Origin: JANQIO01 sp965601975 | GTDB lineage: Bacteria > Pseudomonadota > Gammaproteobacteria > Pseudomonadales > Halieaceae | Assembly (NCBI GenBank): GCA_965601975.1 | Contig: OZ271856.1 | Span: 62,001-126,000 of the forward strand | DNA: 64,000 nucleotides | Reading direction: 5' to 3' | In this document: piece by piece, positions 44,301 to 53,234 of the stretch | Position numbering within the stretch: the first letter of the stretch is position 1 | How the letters are laid out: every line of letters starts with the position of its first letter | Translations under genes and position numbers: made by a program | Notes under the pieces: model-generated | Told to the model about the DNA's origin: nothing | Seen by the model: only the letters and a program-made list of their open reading frames with translations | Databases searched by the model: none

Positions 44301-46849
44301 ACCGGTCACTGCCTGACATCCTCCGCGAGATCGAAGCGGAATACAGGACCGACGATCGCCCGAATCCCCTGGGTGTCGTGCTGGACGGAGCACTTCCATC
44401 GGGCAAGACGCCGGTGGATATGCTGGTTGAGCGGCTCCAAGTCGACCTGCTGCAGTCGGACTGGGTCGGCGTTTTGCTCATTTCGCCCACTGCGGACATC
44501 GGCGAAGACAAGACCCTCCGCGACCTTGCCGGTTTCGAGCATTTGAAGGCCGCATACGTGGCCATTGGTGGCCGTAAGCCACAGTGGCAGGCCCCGGGAA
44601 GTAGCACGCCTCCAATATCGGTCACCGCCAACATCTTCAAGGAGGATCCCAATCCTCGCGACGGAAAGGAGACGACAAACACCGCAGAAGGCTGGACCGG
44701 TGACACCAAGCTCGCACTGGTCAAGTTCGATGTCACGATCAAGGACACCAAGGTGGACCAGGGGGAGATCATCTTCCAGCTCAACCTGCAGAACCTGCTG
44801 GGCCGGTCCTGGGACAAGGAAGAAGACCCCGAGCAGCCCGAGATCATCTATGTTCGCGGCGACCTGCCCAAGTCGGACAGTGCGGACAAGGACGGTGAAC
44901 CACGCTCTTTTGAGTTTGGCGCCTGGTTCGACAAACCCTACAAGGCAGAGATCGACATTGCCTTCCTGCGCCGGGCCGAGCTGGCGGCCGTCACGGTTGG
45001 CCAGCACCTGGGCCGGACCGCCATCAATATTGACGGCGCGCTGGTGCTACAGCAGATGGAGGATGTCCCGGGATTCGAAATGGAGTTCAAGGGCGATGTC
45101 GATGAGATGGCGATCGAACTCACCGACTTTCGCATTCTACTGCCCCTGTTCAAGGGCGGCTTCAAGCGGGAGTTCGGGACCTTCCTGCCGCTGAACTTCA
45201 ACTTCCCCTCCGTGCGTTTTGCCTTGCCGAAGCCGCGGGCATTCAATATTTGGGGCATTGAGTTCCTGCCCCAGGCTCTGGGGTTCATCCGCGGCGTCAG
45301 AAAAGAGGTGAACCGGCTCAAGAACGAGTTCACCTGGCTGAACGACCTGGACTTCGATGGGGTGAACAAAACGATCCCGTTCATGGAACTGTCGGTGGAC
45401 TTCGGCAAACTGCCGGAATTCGGCGGCAGCAACCTTGAAGGCCTCAAGTTCAAGCTGGGCCTGGCCATCGACTGGAACCTCGAGCAAAGGCGCATCGACA
45501 AGGTCGCCCTCGGCATCGCCGGGCTGGAGGCCAAGGAAATTCGGATCGAGTTCTTCCGCCTGATGAGCCTGGCCCTGCACGAGTTCCGGCTTGGGAAGTT
45601 TGACTCGAAAAAGAACCCCGACAGCGACCACAGCCCGACTGAACAGGTCACTGGGCTTGTCGTTGGCGACCTGGACTTCAAGATTCTGGACTGGGAGCCG
45701 CTCGGCGAAGACGAGCAGCTGGAGCTGATGTTCCTCCAGCCCAATGACAAGAACAATTCCAACCGCGGGATGCTCGCTCACTTCTCCAGCAAGGAGCGCA
45801 GCAAGGATTTCTTCCGCCTGTTCTGGCTCCTGATCGGCCACAACCTGAACCTCAACAAGGACATTCTTACGCACCTGCTCTACGACCAGGATGTCATGGG
45901 ACATGACACGCTGCTGGACCAGTTGATTGAGGAAAGACCCGGGAACAACGACCTTATCAATGCCGCCGTCACCAGCTCTGAAGAGTGGCTTCTGGGCGCC
46001 AGTTTCGCCCTAGGCGATATTCTTGACGAGTGCAGCTTCGTCTTCCAAGACGGCCGCTACTATGGCATTCGCCTGTCCGCTTTCTGGGTGCCGCCCATCT
46101 TCCAGCAGCGCTCGATTGAGCTGGCTTATATTCCCGGTACCGCCCCCAATTCGGATAGGTTCCGCACCAACCTCCGGCTACCGTTTCTCGACTACCTCGG
46201 CGTCATCCGCTCAGGCGAGTTCGCCCTGGAGTGGTCACCCAACTGGGATTTCCTGATCGACATCGGTTACCCATGGAACGTGGGCAATGGACCCAACTGG
46301 TTCCGTGCATTTGCCGCCGGAAATGGTATCGAGTGCAAGATCGGCTGGTTCATTGATAAGCGCACCGGCCTGCTGCCGGTCAGGAACAACAGCGGGCAGG
46401 AAGGCCGCAGCCTGACGGTCAGTGCGGGATTTGGCTACTACCTGGGCTACTTCCTGGGGTCCGGCAATTCCGTCGCCTATGTGCGTGCCGGTATCGGCGT
46501 GTTCGCGATTCTCCAGGGGTCGGTGACGCTGGAAAATGCGAACGGCACCAACCCCTTCAAGGGGTCCATCGCACGCCTGGAGGTCAAAGGCGTGATTGGC
46601 ATTTTTGCCTACGGCGAAGGTGGCATAAACGTCTGGGTGCTGTCCGCCAGCTTCCGCGTGGCAGCCGTTGCCGCTGTGACGTCAGTGATTGTCTACGTCA
46701 GAAACGCGCCGTGCATGCTGAAGTACAGCTCAGACATGTACGCCTATTACTCTGCCTCCTGCCGCGTCGGCTCGGGCCCGTTCAAGTGGACCTTCAGGGT
46801 CAGCGGCCGGGTAGGGATGGGCGTGTCTGGCCAACTGCTTTTGAACTAG
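41351..46849 (+). CDS. giant protein of unknown function (1832 aa)
   Basis: One uninterrupted frame with codon use and GC like the backbone, no signal peptide. By eye: a beta-rich N-terminal third, a helical segment about 680-960 (many Leu/Glu/Lys), a mixed middle (about 960-1130, IDEDTTVVVKITRDRS), further beta-rich parts, and a C-terminal 150 residues rich in Gly, aromatic and hydrophobic residues (GYYLGYFLGSGNSVAYVRAG, VAAVAAVTSVIVYV). No recognised domain or internal repeat. The hydrophobic beta-type tail could insert into or pass a membrane, but this is speculation. Coupled to the lipoprotein gene (ATGA) and 12 bases before the next giant gene. Confidence 0.8.
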   Translation: MSTTFHLFGQSFELSQDLSLNLAQLPGPDGDYPCQLELSLISEAESLATIVLKGQLPSTYVELEADFHFRIENNRLIPMDVRTTRPGSRVVYLLHSVSQTDSQNPVTRNPSMTVARDGADQMTGFTVIDEEDTLKAWVEQADKTIENLDLASSSWMRTEFSFDLKRARVRAKAPGAGMTIIDSLYSEEEDEEIFRSQRADASDIIIDASGVHIYGTPINGAFMLHPDVFDTRAIHRGNSRAEGPATNPEDNAILYQYALVNGRLDWTVLKGADRVTQIRWVGHEGDDASDPGMVIFRYQDEHGNPLIIRPVGSDGLRANLRLGYRHGLDTTVAEDDSETSWEKSNRGIVVTGRASEDGDFDAAVPCILSSLDPVALYSRADDDYDPIDGPRWLIDGVAPYSKRAPLEIHGMITGARMRCKTNFIKQLWEQGALGHEASLNFREVVDPVLQEVDFYRSELLLGKAEHWELQSQTEERDVYQKVAAAPNDLLIRGRAATATANEIRLPLIDTKFAFANLTGVDRRHAQTGLRLGKGRLAREGRDWSVELNEQFAGESPSAFSRPKIGNYTHVTGFGARPSDDQPYETIIEVPPVTARALKESGTQSVGLIASTAPPEGGAVGAAAVAQFERSSEFTFSTDYMFGGLRTPEQIAELEGMLENLGAGAGSVREKFFQLWNDPSPLSPAAREGIKVLREILVGLREFDVEPADEEQRIAAHVFYQQKLASVIEELTAGKEVPGIPFEENDFYLEFFQRMTPEEFGEYWKNTAPYSSLLEHLWDYFWAPPSNELFRRALSLLFPELRSPGADPSIDEKIQPYLDALRAEVLPFDVNAWKDIFKGTLQGFLTDLEQGADVLYREAVRAWKDLADEQLDALREEFGSYLTEDVYKSLLANKEAANQFLAILKEKNRVIQEYAGTLKDLADLKSATRNYLFFTSKFDTKEYSTAKRLLQSKNTKFNLCQLGKSTNWFFLIDEDTTVVVKITRDRSLPDILREIEAEYRTDDRPNPLGVVLDGALPSGKTPVDMLVERLQVDLLQSDWVGVLLISPTADIGEDKTLRDLAGFEHLKAAYVAIGGRKPQWQAPGSSTPPISVTANIFKEDPNPRDGKETTNTAEGWTGDTKLALVKFDVTIKDTKVDQGEIIFQLNLQNLLGRSWDKEEDPEQPEIIYVRGDLPKSDSADKDGEPRSFEFGAWFDKPYKAEIDIAFLRRAELAAVTVGQHLGRTAINIDGALVLQQMEDVPGFEMEFKGDVDEMAIELTDFRILLPLFKGGFKREFGTFLPLNFNFPSVRFALPKPRAFNIWGIEFLPQALGFIRGVRKEVNRLKNEFTWLNDLDFDGVNKTIPFMELSVDFGKLPEFGGSNLEGLKFKLGLAIDWNLEQRRIDKVALGIAGLEAKEIRIEFFRLMSLALHEFRLGKFDSKKNPDSDHSPTEQVTGLVVGDLDFKILDWEPLGEDEQLELMFLQPNDKNNSNRGMLAHFSSKERSKDFFRLFWLLIGHNLNLNKDILTHLLYDQDVMGHDTLLDQLIEERPGNNDLINAAVTSSEEWLLGASFALGDILDECSFVFQDGRYYGIRLSAFWVPPIFQQRSIELAYIPGTAPNSDRFRTNLRLPFLDYLGVIRSGEFALEWSPNWDFLIDIGYPWNVGNGPNWFRAFAAGNGIECKIGWFIDKRTGLLPVRNNSGQEGRSLTVSAGFGYYLGYFLGSGNSVAYVRAGIGVFAILQGSVTLENANGTNPFKGSIARLEVKGVIGIFAYGEGGINVWVLSASFRVAAVAAVTSVIVYVRNAPCMLKYSSDMYAYYSASCRVGSGPFKWTFRVSGRVGMGVSGQLLLN

Positions 46850-46861
46850 GGAACCTGCGAC

Positions 46862-49800
46862 ATGGCGGATGGAAAGCTATACATCGTCACGGACACATTC
46901 AGCCCGGGCGCTTTCAGAAACGACGCCTGGCCAACGGGGGCAGAGCGCTACGACCACGAGTCGCCATTCCGGTTCATCACGCTCATTCCGATGTGGGAAG
47001 TCTCATCGCCGGCGACTCCCGAACCGCCATCTCTCGGCCACTACTTTTCCACGTGGACGGGTGCGGACCTCGCCCAGGCGGATCGTGTGCAGTGGCTGAC
47101 ACAAGACGACGAGGCGGCATTCAATGGGCGCGTGCTGGTGCCCGTACCCTTTCCGCCCGAAACCACGCTGCAGTTGATCGCAGAGTGGACGCCTGACGCG
47201 GACAGCGGCGAAACCAATAGCGCACAGATTGTACGCAAACTCGGTGGCTACCAGCTGTCGGACGGCAGCGGCTTCCTGTCGCCGCCGCTGGAAATATGTG
47301 CCGCGGACTGGGTTGAGTTCTCGCGGGCCAACTTCTCCTTCCCCCTGGCAGAATCCTTCGGGACCCTGTCGAAACACGACCAGGCGCAGGTCATCGACTG
47401 GATATGCAACGCGGTGGTGGCCTGGCGCAACGAACTGGAAACAGCTGCGAATGAGGGCAGGGACCCCAGGTTCAATGACCTCGACACGGAAATCTTCGAC
47501 GCTTTTGTCAAAGGGACGGTGCTGGAAGAAACCGTGGATCGCCCGGATACAGGTGCAGATCCCCGCGACCCGGATCGCCCGGACTCCGAAGAGCTTCTGA
47601 TCCGCCGCTGGAAGGCGCACTTGCGCAGCACGATTCCTGCCAGCAATCCACCCACGTTATTCGCCGCGGCCATCTACGAAACCATGGTCCACAGTACGAA
47701 GGAAGCATCCACTCTGGTTGGCGAGCCTCCGCAGCTGCCTGTGCCGCTGAAGATCCTGGAAGCGGACCCCCAGCTGATGATGCCCAGGGGGCTGCAGGCG
47801 GGTGGGCAGACCGTCGATCAGTGCAGTTACCACCGCCGGCTATGGGAAAACCTGAAGAGTGACGCGGCGCGACTGTCGGAACAGGATCTCATCGAAAGAG
47901 TCAGCACGCTGTACGGATATGGCGAACGGCTGCGCTGGCCCGTTGACGCGTCTGCACAAAGCCGTGGCCATTTCATGATTCCCAGGCCGAATCCACAGCG
48001 TGCACCAGAAGGCTGGGTGGGGACCAACGCCTACTCCCTGCTGGGCCAGGTATTCCGCCTGGGACCGGTGCAGTCCACGTCGGCAGACCCCGCCGTACTC
48101 AGCGTTTCTTCCCTGGAGCTGCAGGGAATCCCAGCGCCCGTCATTGTGGAGCTCAATGACGCGCTTCGCGAGCTGGAGGCGGATCATCTGGACCTCATCG
48201 GTGAGGACGTTTCAATCCGCCTGCAGCGTGACGACCTACCGAACACTGATGGTGCTGGCACCGAAACGGGCAATATGAGAAACGGTATTGTCCACTACCA
48301 ACCGAAAATTGCCGAGGGCGCCCCTGTCGGGCTCGACAAGCCCGGCACGGAGGACCCGCTGCCGCTTTACGAGGTGCCCGCTGCCGTGCTGGACCTGCTG
48401 TCCAGCGACGCTCGCCAGGACATGCCTCGCATTGACGAGACGACCGTCACCCCGGGTGAACCCAAAACCGCCCTGGTTCGGCGGCTGCCGCAGCGCACCG
48501 CCATTCACCCCAGTGAGTTGTATCGCCCTGATCTTGGTATGGGTTCCGAAGATGTTGAGAGCTACTTCCGGCTCAGGGTACGCATCGAGCCTTTCAAGCT
48601 GCCGGGCACAGAGCAAATCGCATTCAGGGTGCTGGCCGTAAACTTCATTCATCCGCAGGAGTCGGACGCCGTTCTGAGTTGCCTGTACGGCGACTGGTCC
48701 GCCGCCCAGTTCTGGATAACACAGCGGGCCGCAGAGGGCGAGAATCCGACAGTCACCAGAGTGGCCACCACGACACTCAGGGTACTGCAGCGAACTCCCG
48801 AGACAGCTCCCGCCGACCTTTCTAGTTTCATCTACGGCAACTTCGAGCTGGTCATCGCTGATGATGGTGACGGCACACTCGCCGCTGCCCTGGAAAACGC
48901 GGAATCCGCCAACAAGCCGGGCGCGAGTGTCGAGACAGACCTGGTGATACCCGCCTCTCACACGGCCGGGCTTTACAGCATCGTGGTGGACTCAAGGCCA
49001 GAGGAACAGCGTGAGATCCCACCGCTATTTGTCATGCGCCACAGCTTCATATCGCGTCTCAGCCGCTCGCTGGAGCGCTTTCAGGAGCGCTATACGACCG
49101 CCGCCTCACCAACGCCGTTCGACCCGGCAGCCAGTGGTTTGCTGGGGCAGCTCGGCAACTTCAACAAGCTCAGGGTATCGCTGCTGGAGGAAGGCGCGGC
49201 TGACCCCAGGCGTATTCCCCTGACCTACCCGTCGGCGCTTACCCAGCTACCCACGCGAAAGGATGTAGAAGACGACGACGCCGAGGGCCGTCACGACTGG
49301 AAGATTCCGAATCACCTGGAGAATATCGGCCGCGACATCAAGCCGACTGGCCCGCATTTTACCTACTGGCTTAGCCACAATTTCGCGCAGGAGATTGCCG
49401 ACGATCCTGACCAGAGCGAGGAATTTCGCTACCAGGCCTACCTCAACAGCAACCAGCGCTTCCAGTTCAGTGGATACCTGGAGCACCAGTACAGCTATCG
49501 TGTGCCATTCGAAGTCGGCGACGACGGTCGCCACATCCGCCTGGGAATATCCACGGAAATTCGTCACCCGGCAGAGCTGGTGCAACGCGGCGTCGTCGGG
49601 GTTAATGAAGGCGAAGAGCATCCGCTGCGACATTTCATGTCCTTCGATCACAGGAAGGATGGGAACGAGCGCATTGAGTTGCACCTGAATAAGCAGGCGG
49701 TCAGCACACTGCTGACCGCCTACAAGAATGAGACGCCGGAAACCGAGGGTACCGGGACCAGCGCAGTGCAGTTGCGGGAACTGTACGAATGCCTCATGGA

Positions 49801-52800
49801 CCTTGTCGCTGCTCTTCAGGAAGAGAACGACGATGAAGACAAGTCGCTTGCCGAACTGGTGGTAGAGCGCTGGAACTTCGATAACCAGGCAGACCCGGAC
49901 CCCGGACGCGACAACAGCGACACCTCCTATCCCAGCATTAGCCGGAACATGGACTGGGTGGGCACCGGCCGCCTCAGCATTGGTCGTCTTTTGGCCCGAC
50001 AGAGCGCGGACCCCGATCACCCGAACATCGACAGCCTGAGGAGAATCAAGGCCCTGGTAGGTGACACCTTCAGCGATTTCGTGGGGAACATTGAGGGTCT
50101 GTTGCAGGAGCCGGATCGGTATATGAACGGCCGCGAGTTCGGCGACGATCATCCCTGGGCGGTGCTCGCTATCCCCTTCAACGAATCGCCGGACCTTTGG
50201 TCATGGGTGGGCAAGCCGCCGGACGCATTGTTCAAGTCCACCAATGCCGTGCGTACCGGCCTGACACTCCGCCGTGCCAATGGTGCAGTGGTAAAAGCTA
50301 GCTACGAGGATGCATTCTTCCAGGGCGACCTGCCGGATACGGCCACCCGCGACAGATACGCGTTCATTGAGGAGGATTTTTTCGAGGATCCGGACCTTCG
50401 CCTCAGCGCTCGCCGCCAACTTGAAGGGTATCTGGACAGAGACGACGATTCACCACTGCATTCAAAGTTCATGTGGTTGGCCTCGCGGGATACCGACAAA
50501 CGGGCCGCCCCCCCAGCGCCTGGCGAAGACGAGTTGCCCCCGATTCCTTCTGAACAGCTTGTACGAAGCCTGTTCGGCGACGCCCAGCCCTACCTCAACC
50601 TGCCCACCGGCTATCGCAAGGACGTGGAGCGCGTGTCACAGATGTATTACGTGCCCTTCGCTTTTCGCCCCATCAAGGGGCATCCTGCAATCGGTGACGC
50701 CAGGACCACGCTGGAGTTCGTCAACTTCCTGCTGCGCATACTGACAAGCATCGCATCCCGGCAGGACGTGGAGCTGATCGATGTCAACAAGACACTGACG
50801 CCCGCCAGCGGACACACCCGGTGGAAACAGGCACAGGGGCTGATTTCCGGGGAGGGCGGCATCGCCGATCAGCTGTTGGGCCTGATCGAGAGGGTTGATG
50901 ACGTCGAGGCAATGGGAAAGTGGGAAGACGTGCGTGAACGTGGCTTCTTCCAGGGAGTATCACAGTTAGTCACGGAGGCGCAGGTCGGCGAGTGTGGCGT
51001 TGATGCGAGGCTGCGTGAGATGTTGGTCGAGCGCCCCGCTCTTTTCGCCACCAGCAAGGCATTCGGGGTTGGCATCTTCGACCCGGACAGCTTTTCCTCC
51101 AGGCTCTACAGCCTGCGAGTGCACAAGCAATTGAGGGGATTCGATACTTCTGTAAGCCAATCATCCGAGCAGCGACACCACGATTCAGACAGGTTTACCT
51201 TCGCCGATGTCGGAGGCAACGCAGTGAACGGCCAGAGCTCTGTCCGCTTCCTGGTCGACGTCCTGGATGACCTGTCTTATGACAACGAGTTTGAGATTCT
51301 CGAATGTGAATACCAGGATGATGACGGCGCCTTCAAGGTGCGCGACCGGGCCTGGCACGACCGGCAGGTAGACCTTGACGGCGCAGATTCGAGCATGAAA
51401 CTGCGCGGCGGTGGTCAGGCACGCCTTGCCGAAGACCTCATCGAGGACCGCAACTCCTTCGTCACCGACATTGCGGAGGGCGCTGCGGGCGGTCCGCCGC
51501 AAAAGGCCAGGGCACTCGAACTCGATGTTGTTCACTACAATCCGGAGTGGCGTATCCAGTATGCGCCGGGTAAGTACCGACCTATCTATGTGCTGCCAGC
51601 GCGGCGCCCGCCGGTAACGCCCAAGCAGTTACTGCCCCGACAGGGTAAAGCCATAACCGGTGATGAAACCCCGTTCCGATCAACCCTGATCGCACCCTGG
51701 GGAAGCCGTCCTGCAGGTGGCTTCGAGAGCGTGTTCAAACGCGTGCTCTCCGACGTGCTCGACGACAAGCAGTTGCTGGAAATCGCTCAGTCCACCTCGG
51801 CCAGCAAGCCCATTCGTCTGAAGCGCCGACCGGAGACCACCATGCAGGCCTTTGCTGACCCAGCGCGGCTGGCCGGCTGGGAGCGTGTGGAGAGTTATCT
51901 CAGTCATTACTACTTCATCGTGGAAACCGATGAAGAAGAGAGCACCGGTGATATCCCTTATTCCGCGGACAGCCTAGAGATCGACGTCGAAGTCGGCCCG
52001 ACACCTTATGAAAGCGCAATTCCGAAGAGCGTTGAAGCGAAGATTGAGGAAAACTCCAAACTGTACTCCTGGTTCCGCTATCGCCGGCTCTCCAGCCAGG
52101 GTGCAGACAAGGAAGAACCGGCAAGTGCCCAGAAGCCGGAAAGTGTGCCAATGAAAGACGTCCTCGAGGAGCTTGAGCAGTGGCTGGTGAATCCACCGGA
52201 TACGCCCGCTGATCACTTTACCCGCGGCCTGTCCTTGTTGAGGCCACGGGAGATCGAGCATCAGCAAAAGCCAATCAAGTCCGAGGGCATGAACAAGCTG
52301 ACGCGCACACGCGTACTTTCCGGAATAGGGGCGGGCAATACGCCACGTTGGTACATCGCTGATAAGCCATTTGTAGACGGTGACCGCGATGACGGCATCG
52401 GCCATGTTTGCGCTGTAGAGTTCTTTCAGCTCCTGAAGGAGGACAGCGACGAACCCGACAAATCCAAGTATGTCGTGCGCGTGTCCGTGCTGGATGAGCC
52501 GTGGCAGTTCACGCGGGCACGACTGCGAGTGAAGCGAAACTTTCGTGACGTCGACGGAAACAACGACCCCGACATCAACCCTTGCTTTGTGCAAACCAGC
52601 CCGGCGTCGCCCTGGACGGGCTACGGCCGCCAGCTACTGACGATCGGCAGCAAGCAGTTCGAAGAGTTCGATGTTCCAGCCAAGGTCGCAGAGCTGACCG
52701 TAAGACCTGGAGAGGGCCCTTCACTGGAGGACTGGGCTTACGCGGCGATCGGAGCAAAAGCCAGTTTCGGCCCGCTGGTTCACAGGGCGGTGCTGGAGTC

Positions 52801-53179
52801 CGAGGAAACGATCGGAGATCAAAGCTACAACTACTGGAACCGGGACGAAGCCGGCAGCAATAACCGTGAGGTTACTGGGTATCTTGAACAACACTGGCAA
52901 GACGCCCATTACCTGCAATCTGTGAATGGCGTGCTCGAAAGAGGGTCGATCAATGAGCGCGGCTGGACCTATGCGCGACAATTGCTCACAACGAAAAAGA
53001 AATCAGAGGTCGAGGCTGATACTTCACTGCAGGACATGTTCAGCGTCGTCCACAAGAGTGAAGCGCCCGGTATCAATATGGAAGCCACAGTTTCCTGGCA
53101 TAGCCCAGAAGGTGACGAGGTCTTGCGTGTTATCTGGCCCATCAAGTTTCTTCCCGGGGGAAATGACCCCGGCGACTAA
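46862..53179 (+). CDS. giant protein of unknown function (2105 aa)
   Basis: The largest frame of the window, one uninterrupted reading frame, ribosome-binding site GGGAACCTGCGAC ahead of ATG. Very acidic (many Asp/Glu), no membrane segment, no signal peptide, no visible repeats, zinc or nucleotide motif. Segments such as SFDHRKDGNERIELHLNKQA and YVPFAFRPIKGHPAIGDA read like well-folded enzyme or structural cores. It is followed after 55 bases by a membrane protein. No family recognised; a large structural or toxin-like product encoded with the 1832-aa protein is the simplest reading. Confidence 0.8.
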   Translation: MADGKLYIVTDTFSPGAFRNDAWPTGAERYDHESPFRFITLIPMWEVSSPATPEPPSLGHYFSTWTGADLAQADRVQWLTQDDEAAFNGRVLVPVPFPPETTLQLIAEWTPDADSGETNSAQIVRKLGGYQLSDGSGFLSPPLEICAADWVEFSRANFSFPLAESFGTLSKHDQAQVIDWICNAVVAWRNELETAANEGRDPRFNDLDTEIFDAFVKGTVLEETVDRPDTGADPRDPDRPDSEELLIRRWKAHLRSTIPASNPPTLFAAAIYETMVHSTKEASTLVGEPPQLPVPLKILEADPQLMMPRGLQAGGQTVDQCSYHRRLWENLKSDAARLSEQDLIERVSTLYGYGERLRWPVDASAQSRGHFMIPRPNPQRAPEGWVGTNAYSLLGQVFRLGPVQSTSADPAVLSVSSLELQGIPAPVIVELNDALRELEADHLDLIGEDVSIRLQRDDLPNTDGAGTETGNMRNGIVHYQPKIAEGAPVGLDKPGTEDPLPLYEVPAAVLDLLSSDARQDMPRIDETTVTPGEPKTALVRRLPQRTAIHPSELYRPDLGMGSEDVESYFRLRVRIEPFKLPGTEQIAFRVLAVNFIHPQESDAVLSCLYGDWSAAQFWITQRAAEGENPTVTRVATTTLRVLQRTPETAPADLSSFIYGNFELVIADDGDGTLAAALENAESANKPGASVETDLVIPASHTAGLYSIVVDSRPEEQREIPPLFVMRHSFISRLSRSLERFQERYTTAASPTPFDPAASGLLGQLGNFNKLRVSLLEEGAADPRRIPLTYPSALTQLPTRKDVEDDDAEGRHDWKIPNHLENIGRDIKPTGPHFTYWLSHNFAQEIADDPDQSEEFRYQAYLNSNQRFQFSGYLEHQYSYRVPFEVGDDGRHIRLGISTEIRHPAELVQRGVVGVNEGEEHPLRHFMSFDHRKDGNERIELHLNKQAVSTLLTAYKNETPETEGTGTSAVQLRELYECLMDLVAALQEENDDEDKSLAELVVERWNFDNQADPDPGRDNSDTSYPSISRNMDWVGTGRLSIGRLLARQSADPDHPNIDSLRRIKALVGDTFSDFVGNIEGLLQEPDRYMNGREFGDDHPWAVLAIPFNESPDLWSWVGKPPDALFKSTNAVRTGLTLRRANGAVVKASYEDAFFQGDLPDTATRDRYAFIEEDFFEDPDLRLSARRQLEGYLDRDDDSPLHSKFMWLASRDTDKRAAPPAPGEDELPPIPSEQLVRSLFGDAQPYLNLPTGYRKDVERVSQMYYVPFAFRPIKGHPAIGDARTTLEFVNFLLRILTSIASRQDVELIDVNKTLTPASGHTRWKQAQGLISGEGGIADQLLGLIERVDDVEAMGKWEDVRERGFFQGVSQLVTEAQVGECGVDARLREMLVERPALFATSKAFGVGIFDPDSFSSRLYSLRVHKQLRGFDTSVSQSSEQRHHDSDRFTFADVGGNAVNGQSSVRFLVDVLDDLSYDNEFEILECEYQDDDGAFKVRDRAWHDRQVDLDGADSSMKLRGGGQARLAEDLIEDRNSFVTDIAEGAAGGPPQKARALELDVVHYNPEWRIQYAPGKYRPIYVLPARRPPVTPKQLLPRQGKAITGDETPFRSTLIAPWGSRPAGGFESVFKRVLSDVLDDKQLLEIAQSTSASKPIRLKRRPETTMQAFADPARLAGWERVESYLSHYYFIVETDEEESTGDIPYSADSLEIDVEVGPTPYESAIPKSVEAKIEENSKLYSWFRYRRLSSQGADKEEPASAQKPESVPMKDVLEELEQWLVNPPDTPADHFTRGLSLLRPREIEHQQKPIKSEGMNKLTRTRVLSGIGAGNTPRWYIADKPFVDGDRDDGIGHVCAVEFFQLLKEDSDEPDKSKYVVRVSVLDEPWQFTRARLRVKRNFRDVDGNNDPDINPCFVQTSPASPWTGYGRQLLTIGSKQFEEFDVPAKVAELTVRPGEGPSLEDWAYAAIGAKASFGPLVHRAVLESEETIGDQSYNYWNRDEAGSNNREVTGYLEQHWQDAHYLQSVNGVLERGSINERGWTYARQLLTTKKKSEVEADTSLQDMFSVVHKSEAPGINMEATVSWHSPEGDEVLRVIWPIKFLPGGNDPGD

Positions 53180-53234
53180 TTATCCGGCGCATAAGTTCAG
53201 CAGCCGGTCAAACTCATCGAGAGAGGATTGAGCC